This document shows positions 1 to 7,808 of a DNA stretch of 28,639 nucleotides, piece by piece. A program made the translations under genes and the position numbers. Below the pieces are notes generated by a model, which had not been told where the DNA came from, did no database searches, and saw only the letters and a list, made by a program, of their open reading frames with translations. Origin of the DNA: an uncultured Eubacterium sp. Its GTDB lineage: Bacteria; Bacillota; Clostridia; Lachnospirales; Lachnospiraceae. The stretch is from NCBI GenBank assembly GCA_900547255.1, contig URGC01000017.1:1-28639 (forward strand), given 5' to 3'. Each line of letters begins with the position of its first letter. Position 1 is the first letter of the stretch.

Positions 1-5
1 TCAAA

Positions 6-50
6 GGGGTCAAAATACCTTTTGACCCCAACAACATAATATAATACTAT
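6..50 (+). promoter_or_regulatory. Inverted repeat and possible promoter before the purine permease
   Basis: GGGGTCAAAA (6-15) and TTTTGACCCC (20-29) form a perfect 10-bp inverted repeat with a 4-base loop. TTGACC (22-27) and TACTAT (45-50) are 17 bases apart, so the right arm could double as a -35 box. The repeat is not followed by a T-run, which argues against a terminator for an upstream gene. An operator or a dispersed hairpin is possible; the window starts too close to decide. Confidence 0.35.
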
Positions 51-72
51 AAAATTTAACAGGAGAAGAATC

Positions 73-1467
73 ATGGAAAAGTTTTTCAAAGTTAAAGAGC
101 ATGGCTCTAACGTGAGAACTGAAGTACTTGCTGGTGTTACAACATTCATGGCGATGGCATATATCCTTTTTGTCAATGCTAATATGTTTTCACAGCTTGG
201 AACAGTTTCTTACAACGCAATCTACATTGCGACAGCATTATCTGCTGTAATCGGAACATTTTTAATGGCATTTATTGCAAATCTGCCACTCGGCCTTGCA
301 TCAGGTATGGGACTTAACGCATTCTTTGTATACACAGTATGCTTTACATTTGGTCTCTCATATGCTAATGCCCTTGTATTGGTATTACTTGATGGTATTG
401 TATTCACAATCCTTACGGTTACTGGTATCAGAGCAAAGCTTTTTGCAGCTATACCTGATTGTGTAAGAAAGGTTATTCCAGCAGGTATCGGTCTGTTCAT
501 CGCATTCCTCGGACTTCAGAACGCAGGAATCGTAGTAAACAGCTCATCTACATGTGTTACACTTGCATCATTCAACCTTTTAAGTGGTGCTGTAACATGG
601 GGCGATATAATGCCTAAGCTTGTTACTATTGCAGCTATTATTGTTATTGCAGTTCTTTCATATAAGAAGATAAGAGGCTCAGTATTCTGGGGTATCTTAA
701 GTGGAACAATCCTTTACTATATTCTTGGTGCTACAGTTCCTGGCTTCTACACAGGATTTGCTGAGAATTTAAGCTTTAATCCATTCACAGCATTTAGCGA
801 GTGGGGTTCACAGGCTTTCTTAAAGGTATTTACAGAAGGTTTCAACTTTGATGCATATCTTGCAACTCATACACAGGCAGAGCTTATCCTTGTAATCGTA
901 ACATCAGCTCTTGCATTCTGTATGGTTGATATGTTTGATACACTTGGTACACTTTACGGTGCATGTTCAAGAGGTGGAATGCTTGTTAACGGCGAGGTTC
1001 CTAACTTCGAGAAGGCTATGTTATCAGATGCCATCGCTACATGTGCAGGTGCTGTATGTGGTACATCAACAGTTACAACATTCGTTGAGTCATCAGCAGG
1101 TGTTGGTGAAGGTGGTAGAACAGGTCTCTCAGCTTTCACAACCGGTGTGCTTTTCTTCATAGCAATGTTTTTAAGCCCAGTCGCAGCACTTATTCCAAGC
1201 TGTGCAACAGCATCAGCTTTAGTATACGTTGGTGTACTTATGATGGGCTGTGTAACAGACATTGACTGGAAGGATGTATCAATCGCTGTTCCAGCATTCC
1301 TTACAATAGCATTTATGGCATTTACTTACAATATCAGCTATGGTATTGCATTTGGTCTTATCTCATATGTATTCATTCAGATATTTACAGGTAAGGCAAA
1401 GGAAGTTAAGGCATTTACATGGGTTATCGCAGTATTATTTGCACTTATGTTCTTCCTTACACACTAA
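73..1467 (+). CDS. NCS2-family purine (guanine/hypoxanthine) permease
   Basis: This 464-residue polytopic membrane protein belongs to the NCS2 (AzgA/PbuG-like) nucleobase transporter branch, which imports guanine, hypoxanthine or adenine by proton symport for purine salvage. The start fits the family (MEKFFKVKEHGSNVRTEVLA followed by the first membrane helix). Diagnostic stretches are GLASGMGLNAFF near residue 76, DMFDTLGTLYG near 287, and the TM10 segment around 331-350 containing TTFVESSAGVGEGGRTGL. Length is normal for the group and there are about a dozen hydrophobic segments. A ribosome site, AGGAGA (61-66), is well placed before the ATG. It appears monocistronic, with a terminator immediately downstream. 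The exact purine specificity cannot be read from sequence. Confidence 0.9.
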   Translation: MEKFFKVKEHGSNVRTEVLAGVTTFMAMAYILFVNANMFSQLGTVSYNAIYIATALSAVIGTFLMAFIANLPLGLASGMGLNAFFVYTVCFTFGLSYANALVLVLLDGIVFTILTVTGIRAKLFAAIPDCVRKVIPAGIGLFIAFLGLQNAGIVVNSSSTCVTLASFNLLSGAVTWGDIMPKLVTIAAIIVIAVLSYKKIRGSVFWGILSGTILYYILGATVPGFYTGFAENLSFNPFTAFSEWGSQAFLKVFTEGFNFDAYLATHTQAELILVIVTSALAFCMVDMFDTLGTLYGACSRGGMLVNGEVPNFEKAMLSDAIATCAGAVCGTSTVTTFVESSAGVGEGGRTGLSAFTTGVLFFIAMFLSPVAALIPSCATASALVYVGVLMMGCVTDIDWKDVSIAVPAFLTIAFMAFTYNISYGIAFGLISYVFIQIFTGKAKEVKAFTWVIAVLFALMFFLTH

Positions 1468-1521
1468 TTGACAAAATGTTGTGTCAGTGATTTTTGACAT
1501 GACATTTACATATTAATTATC

Positions 1522-1575
1522 TAATCGCTTGCTTAATGCATAAAATGTGTTTTGCAAGCGATTATTTCTTGTCTT
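1522..1575 (+). terminator. Rho-independent terminator of the permease gene
   Basis: TAATCGCTTGC (1522-1532) pairs perfectly with GCAAGCGATTA (1554-1564) across a 21-base loop, followed by a T-rich tail. It sits 55 bases after the permease stop codon. Confidence 0.75.
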
Positions 1576-1597
1576 TATTTTAATACAGTGGTATTAT
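1569..1597 (+). promoter_or_regulatory. Promoter for the small zinc-ribbon gene
   Basis: TTGTCT (1569-1574) and TATTAT (1592-1597) are separated by 17 bases, a sigma-A-like arrangement that begins in the tail of the preceding terminator and lies just upstream of the 58-residue gene. Confidence 0.45.
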
Positions 1598-1633
1598 ATC
1601 TATAAGAGATTAGGGTGAAAGGCTGGTGTATAT

Positions 1634-1810
1634 ATGATTCAGGCAGGAGCTCGTTGTGATAAGTGTGGTCGAATAGATACGATTCCATATACATCAGAAA
1701 CAGCGGTCAAGGTCATGCTTAGACAAAAGGGATGGAGATTCAAGGATGAGATGTGTCTGTGTCCTATATGTATAATCAAGTATAATGGAATTGCTAAAGG
1801 ATATCAGTAG
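1634..1810 (+). CDS. Small zinc-ribbon protein, 58 aa, function unknown
   Basis: A short gene starting MIQAGARCDKCGRID and ending in GIAKGYQ. Two cysteine pairs, C8-x-x-C11 and C45-x-x-C48 (with C43 nearby), form a plausible zinc-ribbon knuckle pair separated by a basic stretch containing KVMLRQKGWRFKDEM. No enzymatic motif is visible. It has its own promoter-like sequence and its own strong terminator, so it is probably a free-standing gene. Only a weak purine-rich ribosome site (GTGAAAGG, about 1614-1621) is present, spaced further than usual from the ATG, but an in-frame stop lies just upstream and no other good start exists. A nucleic-acid-binding or regulatory role would be a guess. Confidence 0.65.
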   Translation: MIQAGARCDKCGRIDTIPYTSETAVKVMLRQKGWRFKDEMCLCPICIIKYNGIAKGYQ

Positions 1811-1840
1811 AGTGTATATCCAAATCCAAATAACTTAATA

Positions 1841-1877
1841 AAGAGCAGCATTTGTTATATCAAATGTTGCTCTTTTT
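1841..1877 (+). terminator. Terminator after the zinc-ribbon gene
   Basis: AAGAGCAGCATTTG (1841-1854) pairs with CAAATGTTGCTCTT (1861-1874) with a single G-U pair and a 6-base loop, followed by TTTTT. Confidence 0.85.
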
Positions 1878-1975
1878 GCAACCAATCTGATTTAACATAT
1901 ATTTTCTTATGTACACTGGTTGTAAAGAGTTTTATACTATAATAAATGTTTAGTTAAGGAGACAATTTTAAGTAA

Positions 1976-2260
1976 TTAAAAACTATCATAGTTACACATA
2001 AAGATAGATTTGTCAGATTTGGCTATGATTGGTTTGAAAAATTCTGTATGAAGTTTAATACAACCATAGTGGTAGTGAATAATGAAGAACTATCACCGCA
2101 AGAAGAACTTGTACAGGATATTGTATCTATACTTCACGTTTTTTCTTGTAGATTGTACAGCCTTCGTAAGTATAAAAAACAAATAGAAGGGGATGAGGAA
2201 ATTGCTAAAGAGCTTCAAAACGGAAATAAATCCGACAGTCGAGCAAAAAATCAAGATTAA
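1976..2260 (+). pseudogene. tnpA: Remnant of IS607 TnpA serine recombinase (C-terminal part)
   Basis: The open frame runs back from the stop at 2260 to a stop at 1973-1975. From about residue 4 it reads IIVTHKDRFVRFGYDWFEKF, then (from 2048) VVVNNEELSPQEELVQDI and HVFSCRLYSLRKYKKQI. This is the second half of an IS607-family serine recombinase, ending in its usual RLYxxRxYKKxI tail. The N-terminal helix-turn-helix and the catalytic serine region, over 100 residues, are missing. A good ribosome site (AAGGAGA, 1956-1962) stands just before the break, so the likeliest history is an internal deletion that kept the original leader. An internal ATG at 2048 could make a 70-residue stub of no obvious use. 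Its 3' end overlaps tnpB by 68 bases. Confidence 0.75.
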
Positions 2261-3353
2261 CAAGACTATCGGCACTTGTAGATACGTTTACAACTTCTAT
2301 CTCGGTCACAACAAAGCTTTATACGATAAAGGTGAAAAGTTTATGACTGGCAAGAGTTTTAGCGTATGGCTCAATAATGAGTACATTCCTAATAATCCTA
2401 AAAAAGTATGGATTAAAGAAGCGTATTCAAAAGCTGTAAAAAAGTCTATTGAAGATGGATGTACTGCATTTACAAGATTTTTTAAACATCAAAGTGCTTT
2501 TCCTAATTTCAAAAAGAAAGGTAAATCTGATGTAAAAATGTATTTCGTAAAGAATAATCCTAAAGATTGTAGATGCGAGAGACATAGGTTGAACATACCC
2601 ACTTTAGGTTGGGTACGCATTAAAGAAAAAGGCTATATACCAACAACTAAAGATGGATGGAAAATCAAAAGCGGTATAGTATCCATCAAAGCAGACAGAT
2701 ATTATGTGTCAGTTCTTGTAGAAATTCCCGACGCTAAGATTGTTAATAATAGCAATGATGGTATGGGAATTGACCTGGGTTTGAAAGACTTGGCGATTGT
2801 TTCTAATGGTAAAACTTATAAAAATATCAATAAGTCAGCAAGAGTTAAAAAATTGGAAAAGAAATTGCGCAGAGAACAAAGATGTCTCTCACGCAAGTAT
2901 GAAAATTTAAAGAAAGGAGAGTCCACTCAAAAGAATATACAAAAGCAAAAGCTCAAAGTGCAAAGACTTCATCATAAAATAGATAAAATCCGTACTGACT
3001 ATATCAATAAATCAATAGCCGGGATAGTGAAAGCCAAGCCATCTTATATAACTATTGAAGATTTGAATATATCAGGAATGATGAAGAACAGACATCTGTC
3101 AAAAGCCGTTGCATCACAAAAGTTCTATGAATTTAGAACTAAGCTTAAAGTTAAGTGTGATGAAAATGGTATTGAATTAAGAGTCGTAGACAGATGGTAT
3201 CCATCATCCAAAATATGTCACTGTTGTGGTGCCATCAAGAAAGATTTGAAGCTTTCAGATAGAACATACCGTTGTGATTGTGGCTATGTCGAGGATAGGG
3301 ATTTTAATGCTGCTCTTAATCTAAGAGATGCTTTAACTTACGAAGTTGCATAA
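2193..3353 (+). CDS. tnpB: TnpB RNA-guided nuclease (IS607-associated, Cas12-like ancestor)
   Basis: A 386-residue TnpB protein, full length for the family. It has the N-terminal helix-turn-helix-like start (MRKLLKSFKTEINPTVEQK), the OrfB central region, and a split RuvC nuclease with all three acidic residues: D194 in GIDLGLKDL, E289 in TIEDLNISGM, and D370 in DRDFNAALNL. A four-cysteine zinc finger (C342, C345, C361, C363) lies between the second and third acidic residues. TnpB proteins cut DNA beside a short motif, guided by an omega-RNA transcribed from the element's right end, and so help retain the element at its donor site. The gene overlaps the recombinase remnant and probably depended on it for translation. 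All key residues are present, so the enzyme may be active even though its TnpA is broken. Confidence 0.92.
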   Translation: MRKLLKSFKTEINPTVEQKIKINKTIGTCRYVYNFYLGHNKALYDKGEKFMTGKSFSVWLNNEYIPNNPKKVWIKEAYSKAVKKSIEDGCTAFTRFFKHQSAFPNFKKKGKSDVKMYFVKNNPKDCRCERHRLNIPTLGWVRIKEKGYIPTTKDGWKIKSGIVSIKADRYYVSVLVEIPDAKIVNNSNDGMGIDLGLKDLAIVSNGKTYKNINKSARVKKLEKKLRREQRCLSRKYENLKKGESTQKNIQKQKLKVQRLHHKIDKIRTDYINKSIAGIVKAKPSYITIEDLNISGMMKNRHLSKAVASQKFYEFRTKLKVKCDENGIELRVVDRWYPSSKICHCCGAIKKDLKLSDRTYRCDCGYVEDRDFNAALNLRDALTYEVA

Positions 3354-3510
3354 TCAACGCAAACGTAAGTATGTACTGATGGCTTAGTCAGGAATTTACG
3401 ACTGTGGAGTGTACATAGCTGTTCCAGCATTGGAACTTGTGAGTAGCGTATTGTTTATAATCGCCAAAGCATACACATTGAAGCAGTAAGAAGTATCCGC
3501 AAGGACTTCA
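3354..3510 (+). ncRNA. Candidate omega-RNA scaffold at the right end of the IS607 element
   Basis: After the tnpB stop there are 157 non-coding bases with stable small hairpins: GTTCCA-GCAT-TGGAAC (3421-3436) and GAAG-TA-TCC-GCAA-GGA-CTTC (3490-3509). TnpB guide RNAs are known to cover the 3' end of tnpB and the right-end non-coding DNA, with the guide being the flanking host sequence. If the right end is at about 3510, the guide would start TTTCTCGATG. The 5' limit of the RNA, probably inside tnpB, cannot be read here. Confidence 0.45.
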
Positions 3511-3520
3511 ATTTCTCGAT

Positions 3521-4528
3521 GTGTTTGAGTATATTTCAACACATTTTGAGTGGCAGACAACAATGTTTTCTAAGTATCTGGATGGTCTGACAGATGATAT
3601 GCCAGATGAGTTTCACAAGCTTGCGCAGGTGTTTGAATTAAATGTTTTCCAGCCGATTACGATAGATGGCGAGAAGGATATTCATGCAGCGTATCTTATG
3701 AATGATGCGGTTGAGAGTTATTTTGTGTTTGAAAACTCTGTGATGACAGGGGTATATAAAGATATTGAATGTGAGCAGATAGCATGCATTGACCGGGTTG
3801 ATGATGATTATATGCTGATTGTAAATCAGGGTAATGAGAATATATTTACTATAAGATTTGCAAGGCTTGGCATGAAGACAGTGTACTTTGATTATGGCTG
3901 TATGGGGCATTTCTGGGTTAAAGGATATGAGTATTTAAGACAGCTTGAATATCAGCTTGCAGATGTGAGGGACAAGCTGAGGTATCTTGGAAGTTCTTCC
4001 TGTACAGATAAAGAAATGATTCTTGCGAAGCTGGCAGATTTTCCACCGATTAAGCGTTACAAATCAGTTCCAGATATGTATTATGTTCCATATCCTGACA
4101 ATGTAGCACCGGAAGCTGTCACGTATCTTATCGGAATTGCAAATGATGTTGGCGATGGACGTATGGCTCGAATGCTCATAAAGTATCTTAATAATCCGAC
4201 ATCATATAGATGCAGGATTATCGCGGCAATGCTTCACAAAAAATCACATAGCAGATTCGTGGACAGAATTATCATTGATTTGAGGGATGCCGCCAAAGTG
4301 TATGAAACAAGACATTTTGCGAAAGAAGAGGAAGAACGCTACGGGAAGGTTCACAGACAGGCAGAAGCGGCAATGAATGAATTTAAAGAAAAAGGATTTA
4401 ATTGTATGCTTTACAGAGAGGAACCTTTTATGTATTCTAAAGACAGCATAACTTACAAGGAACATGTTATGGTGTTCAAAAATGGCATGTTTAACAGAAA
4501 ATGTGAGATACATACATTTGAAGTTTGA
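3521..4528 (+). CDS. Uncharacterised protein, about 335 aa, probably 5'-truncated by the IS element
   Basis: A soluble, acidic protein without signal peptide or membrane segment and with no motif I can tie to an enzyme. The N-terminal half (to about residue 150) looks beta-rich and the C-terminal half looks helical and charged. It may belong to one of the uncharacterised Lachnospiraceae DUF families, but I cannot name one with certainty. The only reasonable start is GTG at 3521 and there is no ribosome site before it; the frame stays open back to 3482, into the right end of the IS607 element. It therefore seems that the insertion, or a deletion with it, removed the natural start. The C-terminus is intact and lies 14 bases before the alcohol dehydrogenase start, so the two genes were probably one transcript. 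Confidence 0.6.
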   Translation: MFEYISTHFEWQTTMFSKYLDGLTDDMPDEFHKLAQVFELNVFQPITIDGEKDIHAAYLMNDAVESYFVFENSVMTGVYKDIECEQIACIDRVDDDYMLIVNQGNENIFTIRFARLGMKTVYFDYGCMGHFWVKGYEYLRQLEYQLADVRDKLRYLGSSSCTDKEMILAKLADFPPIKRYKSVPDMYYVPYPDNVAPEAVTYLIGIANDVGDGRMARMLIKYLNNPTSYRCRIIAAMLHKKSHSRFVDRIIIDLRDAAKVYETRHFAKEEEERYGKVHRQAEAAMNEFKEKGFNCMLYREEPFMYSKDSITYKEHVMVFKNGMFNRKCEIHTFEV

Positions 4529-4542
4529 AAAGGAGACATAGT

Positions 4543-5721
4543 ATGAATAATTTTATTTATGAGACACCTACTAAAGTGTATTTTGGCAGGGATGAGGAAT
4601 TAAAGGTTGGAAAGCTTATTAAGGAGTTCAATCCTAATAAGGTGCTTATACATTTTGGCGGCAGTTCTGCTAGAAAAAGCGGATTATTAGATCGTGTTGA
4701 GAAATGCCTTGACGAAGAGAATATAAGCTATGTGGAGCTTGGCGGAGTCATTGCCAATCCACAGCTTACACTTGTAAGAGAAGGCGTGGAGCTTGGAAGA
4801 AAAGAAGGCGTTGACTTCGTGCTTGCAGTCGGCGGTGGTTCAGTTATGGATTCATCTAAGGCTATTGCAAATGGAATTGCCAATCCTGAGACTGATGTAT
4901 GGAATTTCTCATTAGGAAAGGAAGCACCGGCAAAGACATTACCTAAAGGGGCAATTCTTACACTTGCTGCGGCGGGTTCAGAGATGAGTTCTTCATGTGT
5001 TATAACTAATCAGGATACTGGTGAGAAGAGAGGATATAACAGCAGCTTCAACCGTATGAATTTTGCTATTGAAAATCCTGTCCTTACATTTACAGTAAGT
5101 CCTTATCAGACTGCATGTGGTGCGGTTGATATTGCTATGCATACTATCGAGAGATATTTCTGTCAAGGTGATGATACATATCTTACAGATTCTATCGCAG
5201 AAGCTGTTATCAAGAGTGTCCGTAAGGCAGCGAATGATTGTCTGGCTGACCCTGAAAACTATGAAGCGAGAGCTAACATGATGTGGGCTTCATCTTTGGC
5301 ACATAATGGCCTGACACAGTGTGGCAGACAGTTCCAGCTTGTTGTTCACCAGCTTGAGCATGAGGTATCAGGAATGTACCAGGAAGTTGCACATGGCGCC
5401 GGACTTGCAGCGTTATGGTGCAGCTGGGCAAGATATGTGTATAAAGCTAATATAAGCCGCTGGTTTCAGTATTCAGCTAATGTGTGGAATATCGATGTTG
5501 ATTATGAGCATCCAGAAAAGACAATTGAGCAGGCTATTGACATGCAGGAACAGTATTATGCATCAATAGGCATGCCAACAAGCTTAAAAGAGCTTGGCGT
5601 GGAAGAATCAGCGCTTCCTAAGCTTGCACTTGACTGCTCACGCAACAAGACAAGAACATTAACAGGATATAAGCCATTAGATTATGACGATATCCTTGCA
5701 ATATATAAGATGGCATATTAA
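4543..5721 (+). CDS. Iron-containing alcohol dehydrogenase (butanol dehydrogenase-like)
   Basis: A 392-residue group III (iron-activated) alcohol dehydrogenase, resembling clostridial NAD(P)H-dependent butanol dehydrogenases and YqhD. It would reduce aldehydes to alcohols with NAD(P)H in the cytoplasm. The nucleotide-binding GGGS motif is at residues 97-100 (AVGGGSVMDSSKAIA). The metal ligands are D196 and H200 in AVDIAMHTIERYF, H269 in VVHQLEHEV, and H284 in VAHGAGLAAL. I chose ATG 4543 because an AAGGAG ribosome site ends 7 bases before it; an upstream in-frame TTG at 4525 has no such support. It follows the uncharacterised gene closely and ends before a strong bidirectional terminator. The physiological aldehyde is not readable from sequence. 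Confidence 0.88.
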   Translation: MNNFIYETPTKVYFGRDEELKVGKLIKEFNPNKVLIHFGGSSARKSGLLDRVEKCLDEENISYVELGGVIANPQLTLVREGVELGRKEGVDFVLAVGGGSVMDSSKAIANGIANPETDVWNFSLGKEAPAKTLPKGAILTLAAAGSEMSSSCVITNQDTGEKRGYNSSFNRMNFAIENPVLTFTVSPYQTACGAVDIAMHTIERYFCQGDDTYLTDSIAEAVIKSVRKAANDCLADPENYEARANMMWASSLAHNGLTQCGRQFQLVVHQLEHEVSGMYQEVAHGAGLAALWCSWARYVYKANISRWFQYSANVWNIDVDYEHPEKTIEQAIDMQEQYYASIGMPTSLKELGVEESALPKLALDCSRNKTRTLTGYKPLDYDDILAIYKMAY

Positions 5722-5779
5722 TATTTTGATATTTTATTAGATATTGTATATTTCATAATATTGAACAGAAAAGGAACAC

Positions 5780-5809
5780 CACTTCGTTAAACTGGACTTT
5801 AGCGAAGTG
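5780..5809. repeat. Hairpin containing TTTAGCGAAGTG
   Basis: CACTTCGTTAAA (5780-5791) can pair with TTTAGCGAAGTG (5798-5809) through a 6-base loop, with one G-U pair. The right arm is repeated exactly at 28547-28558, and its first nine bases recur at 18141-18149. This suggests a small dispersed intergenic repeat rather than the terminator, which lies next to it. Confidence 0.4.
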
Positions 5810-5836
5810 ATATAAGCGTACTGCTTTTAACACATA

Positions 5837-5879
5837 AAAAGCTCACGATTCAGGAAAATACTTTGAATCGTGAGCTTTT
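5837..5879. terminator. Bidirectional terminator between the convergent adh and pepD genes
   Basis: AAAAGCTCACGATTCA (5837-5852) and TGAATCGTGAGCTTTT (5864-5879) form a perfect 16-bp stem with an 11-base loop and A/T-runs on both sides. It serves the plus-strand dehydrogenase and the minus-strand dipeptidase. Confidence 0.9.
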
Positions 5880-5886
5880 GCTTTTA

Positions 5887-7335
5887 TTATTTACATGCAA
5901 TTACATTTAAAATATATTCATACATTCTCTTAGTAGATGATATACTTAAATGTTCCTCAGTTGTATGGATATTAAAGATATCCGGACCCATTGAAATGCA
6001 GTCAAGACCTTCAATTTTGCCTGCAAGGATACCACATTCTACACCAGCATGTATTGCCTCAACAGTTGGTTCTTTGCCAAACATTTCAGCAAATATGCGT
6101 ACCATGTCATCACGGAGTTTTGAATCCTTCTTGTATTCCCACGCTGGGTATTCACCGCTGAATACAACATCTGATTCAAATGCGTCTGCGATGCACACAA
6201 GCTGGCTCTTTAAGCTCTTTAATGCCGCTCCTACAGAACTTCTGAGTGCATAGCGTAATTTAAGTCCGTTATCATCTGATTCCATAACACCTAAGTTTAA
6301 TGATGTTTCAACAAGATTATCAATATCCTGGCTCATACGCTGAATACCATTAGGCAGTGACTGGATTAATGCAATAACCTTAGAACTTGCATCAGGTGTC
6401 ATTGCGCTTGCTGTGAAGTTATCATATAAGCTGACTGTGAGCTGTAACTGGGGATCAGAAGTTGAAAATTCAGTTTTAATATCAGCACCTGCATTGTCAA
6501 CTGCTTCTTTTACAAGAGCGGCTTTATCGGCAGCTACTATAATTTCGCACGCACAGTCCCTTGGAATTGCGTTGTCTTTTTTGCCACCAGCAAGAGAAAC
6601 AATTGATAATGGTGTTACTTTAGCAGCTTCTCTTAATAATCTTGACATTAAAACATTAGCATTACCTCTGCCCTTGTCTATCTCAACGCCAGAATGTCCA
6701 CCTGTAAGACCTGATAATGTAATTGCAATCTTAGTTCCACAAGCCTCAGTCTTTTCAGCATGGAATTTAACCATCGAACTGCATCCACCTGCACAGCTTG
6801 CAAGCATAATGCCCTCATCCTCACTGTCCATGTTAAGCAGCTTTTTACCCTTTAACATAGATACATCTATTCCAGAAGCACCTTCCATGCCAACTTCCTC
6901 AGATACAGTACATACAAATTCAAGACGTGGGTGCCTGATTGTGTCATCATCTAATATTGCAAGAGAATAGGCAACAGCGATACCATCATCACCACCGAGT
7001 GTAGTTCCCCTGGCTGAAATAAAATCGCCGTTAACTTCAAGGTCTAAACCTTCTTCATTCATATCTTTATTGCAGTCAGGTGTTTTTTCACATACCATGT
7101 CCATGTGACCTTGAAGGATAACAGGTTCTACATTTTCATAGCCCTCAGAGGCTTCTTTAATAATGATTACATTGTAAAGTGAGTCCTGATAATATTCAAG
7201 ATTCCTGCTTTTGGCAAAATCTACAAGGTAATTGCTGATTTTTTCTTCCTTATATGAAGGGTGAGGAATATTACATATGTCCTCAAAAAAAGAAAATACA
7301 TTTTTAGGTTCTAGTTCAGATAATACTCTCATCAT
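5887..7335 (-). CDS. pepD: Aminoacyl-histidine dipeptidase (peptidase M20C, PepD)
   Basis: A 482-residue cytoplasmic metallopeptidase of the M20C group, which hydrolyses Xaa-His and other dipeptides to free amino acids. Zinc-site motifs are all visible: H77 and D79 in LQGHMDMVCEK, D116 in LGGDDGIAVA, the catalytic and metal acid pair E146-E147 in SEEVGMEGA, D170 in LNMDSEDEG, and a C-terminal histidine in FNIHTTEEHLS. The length matches the usual 480-490 residues. It starts at the first of two adjacent ATG codons behind an AAAGGAG ribosome site. It lies 24 bases after the PqqD-like gene, so the two form an operon. A nearby OPT transporter could supply its substrates. Confidence 0.93.
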   Translation of the reverse strand: MMRVLSELEPKNVFSFFEDICNIPHPSYKEEKISNYLVDFAKSRNLEYYQDSLYNVIIIKEASEGYENVEPVILQGHMDMVCEKTPDCNKDMNEEGLDLEVNGDFISARGTTLGGDDGIAVAYSLAILDDDTIRHPRLEFVCTVSEEVGMEGASGIDVSMLKGKKLLNMDSEDEGIMLASCAGGCSSMVKFHAEKTEACGTKIAITLSGLTGGHSGVEIDKGRGNANVLMSRLLREAAKVTPLSIVSLAGGKKDNAIPRDCACEIIVAADKAALVKEAVDNAGADIKTEFSTSDPQLQLTVSLYDNFTASAMTPDASSKVIALIQSLPNGIQRMSQDIDNLVETSLNLGVMESDDNGLKLRYALRSSVGAALKSLKSQLVCIADAFESDVVFSGEYPAWEYKKDSKLRDDMVRIFAEMFGKEPTVEAIHAGVECGILAGKIEGLDCISMGPDIFNIHTTEEHLSISSTKRMYEYILNVIACK

Positions 7336-7359
7336 TTTACTCCTTTAAATATTAATAAT

Positions 7360-7716
7360 TTACGAATGTTTTATCTTGTTCATGTATACAATAAAATGGT
7401 TCTTATGAAGTATTTTGATAAACTGGCATAATCTCTCATATAATGGTTCTGCTTTATTCCCAAATTCTTCTTTAACCAGTCTTCCGATATCATAAATGTT
7501 TCTTTCACCATCTATCTGACGCCATACAAAGCTTCCGAATCTGTCTAATTCAATGTAGCTGTACTTTGGCTTTTTTGCAATAATCTGGGCAATACGGTTG
7601 AATAATCCTTTGTTGTGGACTTTAATTTCAATATTGCCTTTCTTATTATCTCTACACTCATACAGTGAATTGTGCTTAGGTATGTAATCTAAGTAATTAT
7701 CCTGCTGTTTAGCCAT
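7360..7716 (-). CDS. PqqD-family small protein
   Basis: A 118-residue soluble protein whose middle and end match the PqqD fold: RFGSFVWRQIDGERNIYDIG (about residues 60-79), then VKEEFGNKAEPLYERLCQFI. PqqD proteins bind peptide substrates of radical-SAM modification enzymes. Stand-alone versions such as this, with no peptide or radical-SAM enzyme nearby, are common in Lachnospiraceae and have no settled role. The first 35 residues are charged and lack clear homology. An AGGAGG ribosome site precedes the ATG. It is the first gene of a two-gene operon with pepD. Confidence 0.8.
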   Translation of the reverse strand: MAKQQDNYLDYIPKHNSLYECRDNKKGNIEIKVHNKGLFNRIAQIIAKKPKYSYIELDRFGSFVWRQIDGERNIYDIGRLVKEEFGNKAEPLYERLCQFIKILHKNHFIVYMNKIKHS

Positions 7717-7751
7717 GAATCCTCCTAAATGATAGTCGTATAATTTACGGT

Positions 7752-7790
7752 TAAATAAAAAAGTCTGCCGGCGTAACTGCCGACAGACTT
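7752..7790 (-). terminator. Terminator of the OPT transporter gene
   Basis: On the minus strand AAGTCTG (from 7790) pairs with CAGACTT (ending 7761), with an inner CGGC/GCCG extension and a C-A mismatch. It is followed by a T-rich run (the A-run at about 7754-7762 on the plus strand). It begins 19 bases after the transporter stop. Confidence 0.8.
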
Positions 7791-7808
7791 ATTGTACCAC
7801 ATAATGGA

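Larger units (their letters stand above)
1908..3510 (+). mobile_element. IS607-type element with disabled recombinase and intact TnpB
   Basis: The element consists of a truncated serine recombinase (TnpA) frame overlapping a full-length TnpB gene, the classic IS607 order. The outer limits are estimates. TATGTACACT at 1908-1917 recurs inverted as AGTGTACATA at 3408-3417, and the 3' non-coding tail continues with two hairpins up to about 3510, as in TnpB elements whose omega-RNA runs to the right end. With TnpA lacking its catalytic N-terminal part the element cannot move by itself, but TnpB could still act as an RNA-guided nuclease. Confidence 0.65.

Noticed and set aside
6..29. Terminator of a gene left of the window
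   Set aside because: The stem is perfect but it is not followed by a T-run and the upstream gene is not visible.
954..1262. Minus-strand open frame inside the permease gene
   Set aside because: It is a shadow of a gene whose own motifs are clear on the plus strand.
5870..6253. 127-residue plus-strand open frame opposite pepD
   Set aside because: It is antisense to a well-conserved peptidase and lacks a ribosome site and recognisable motifs.
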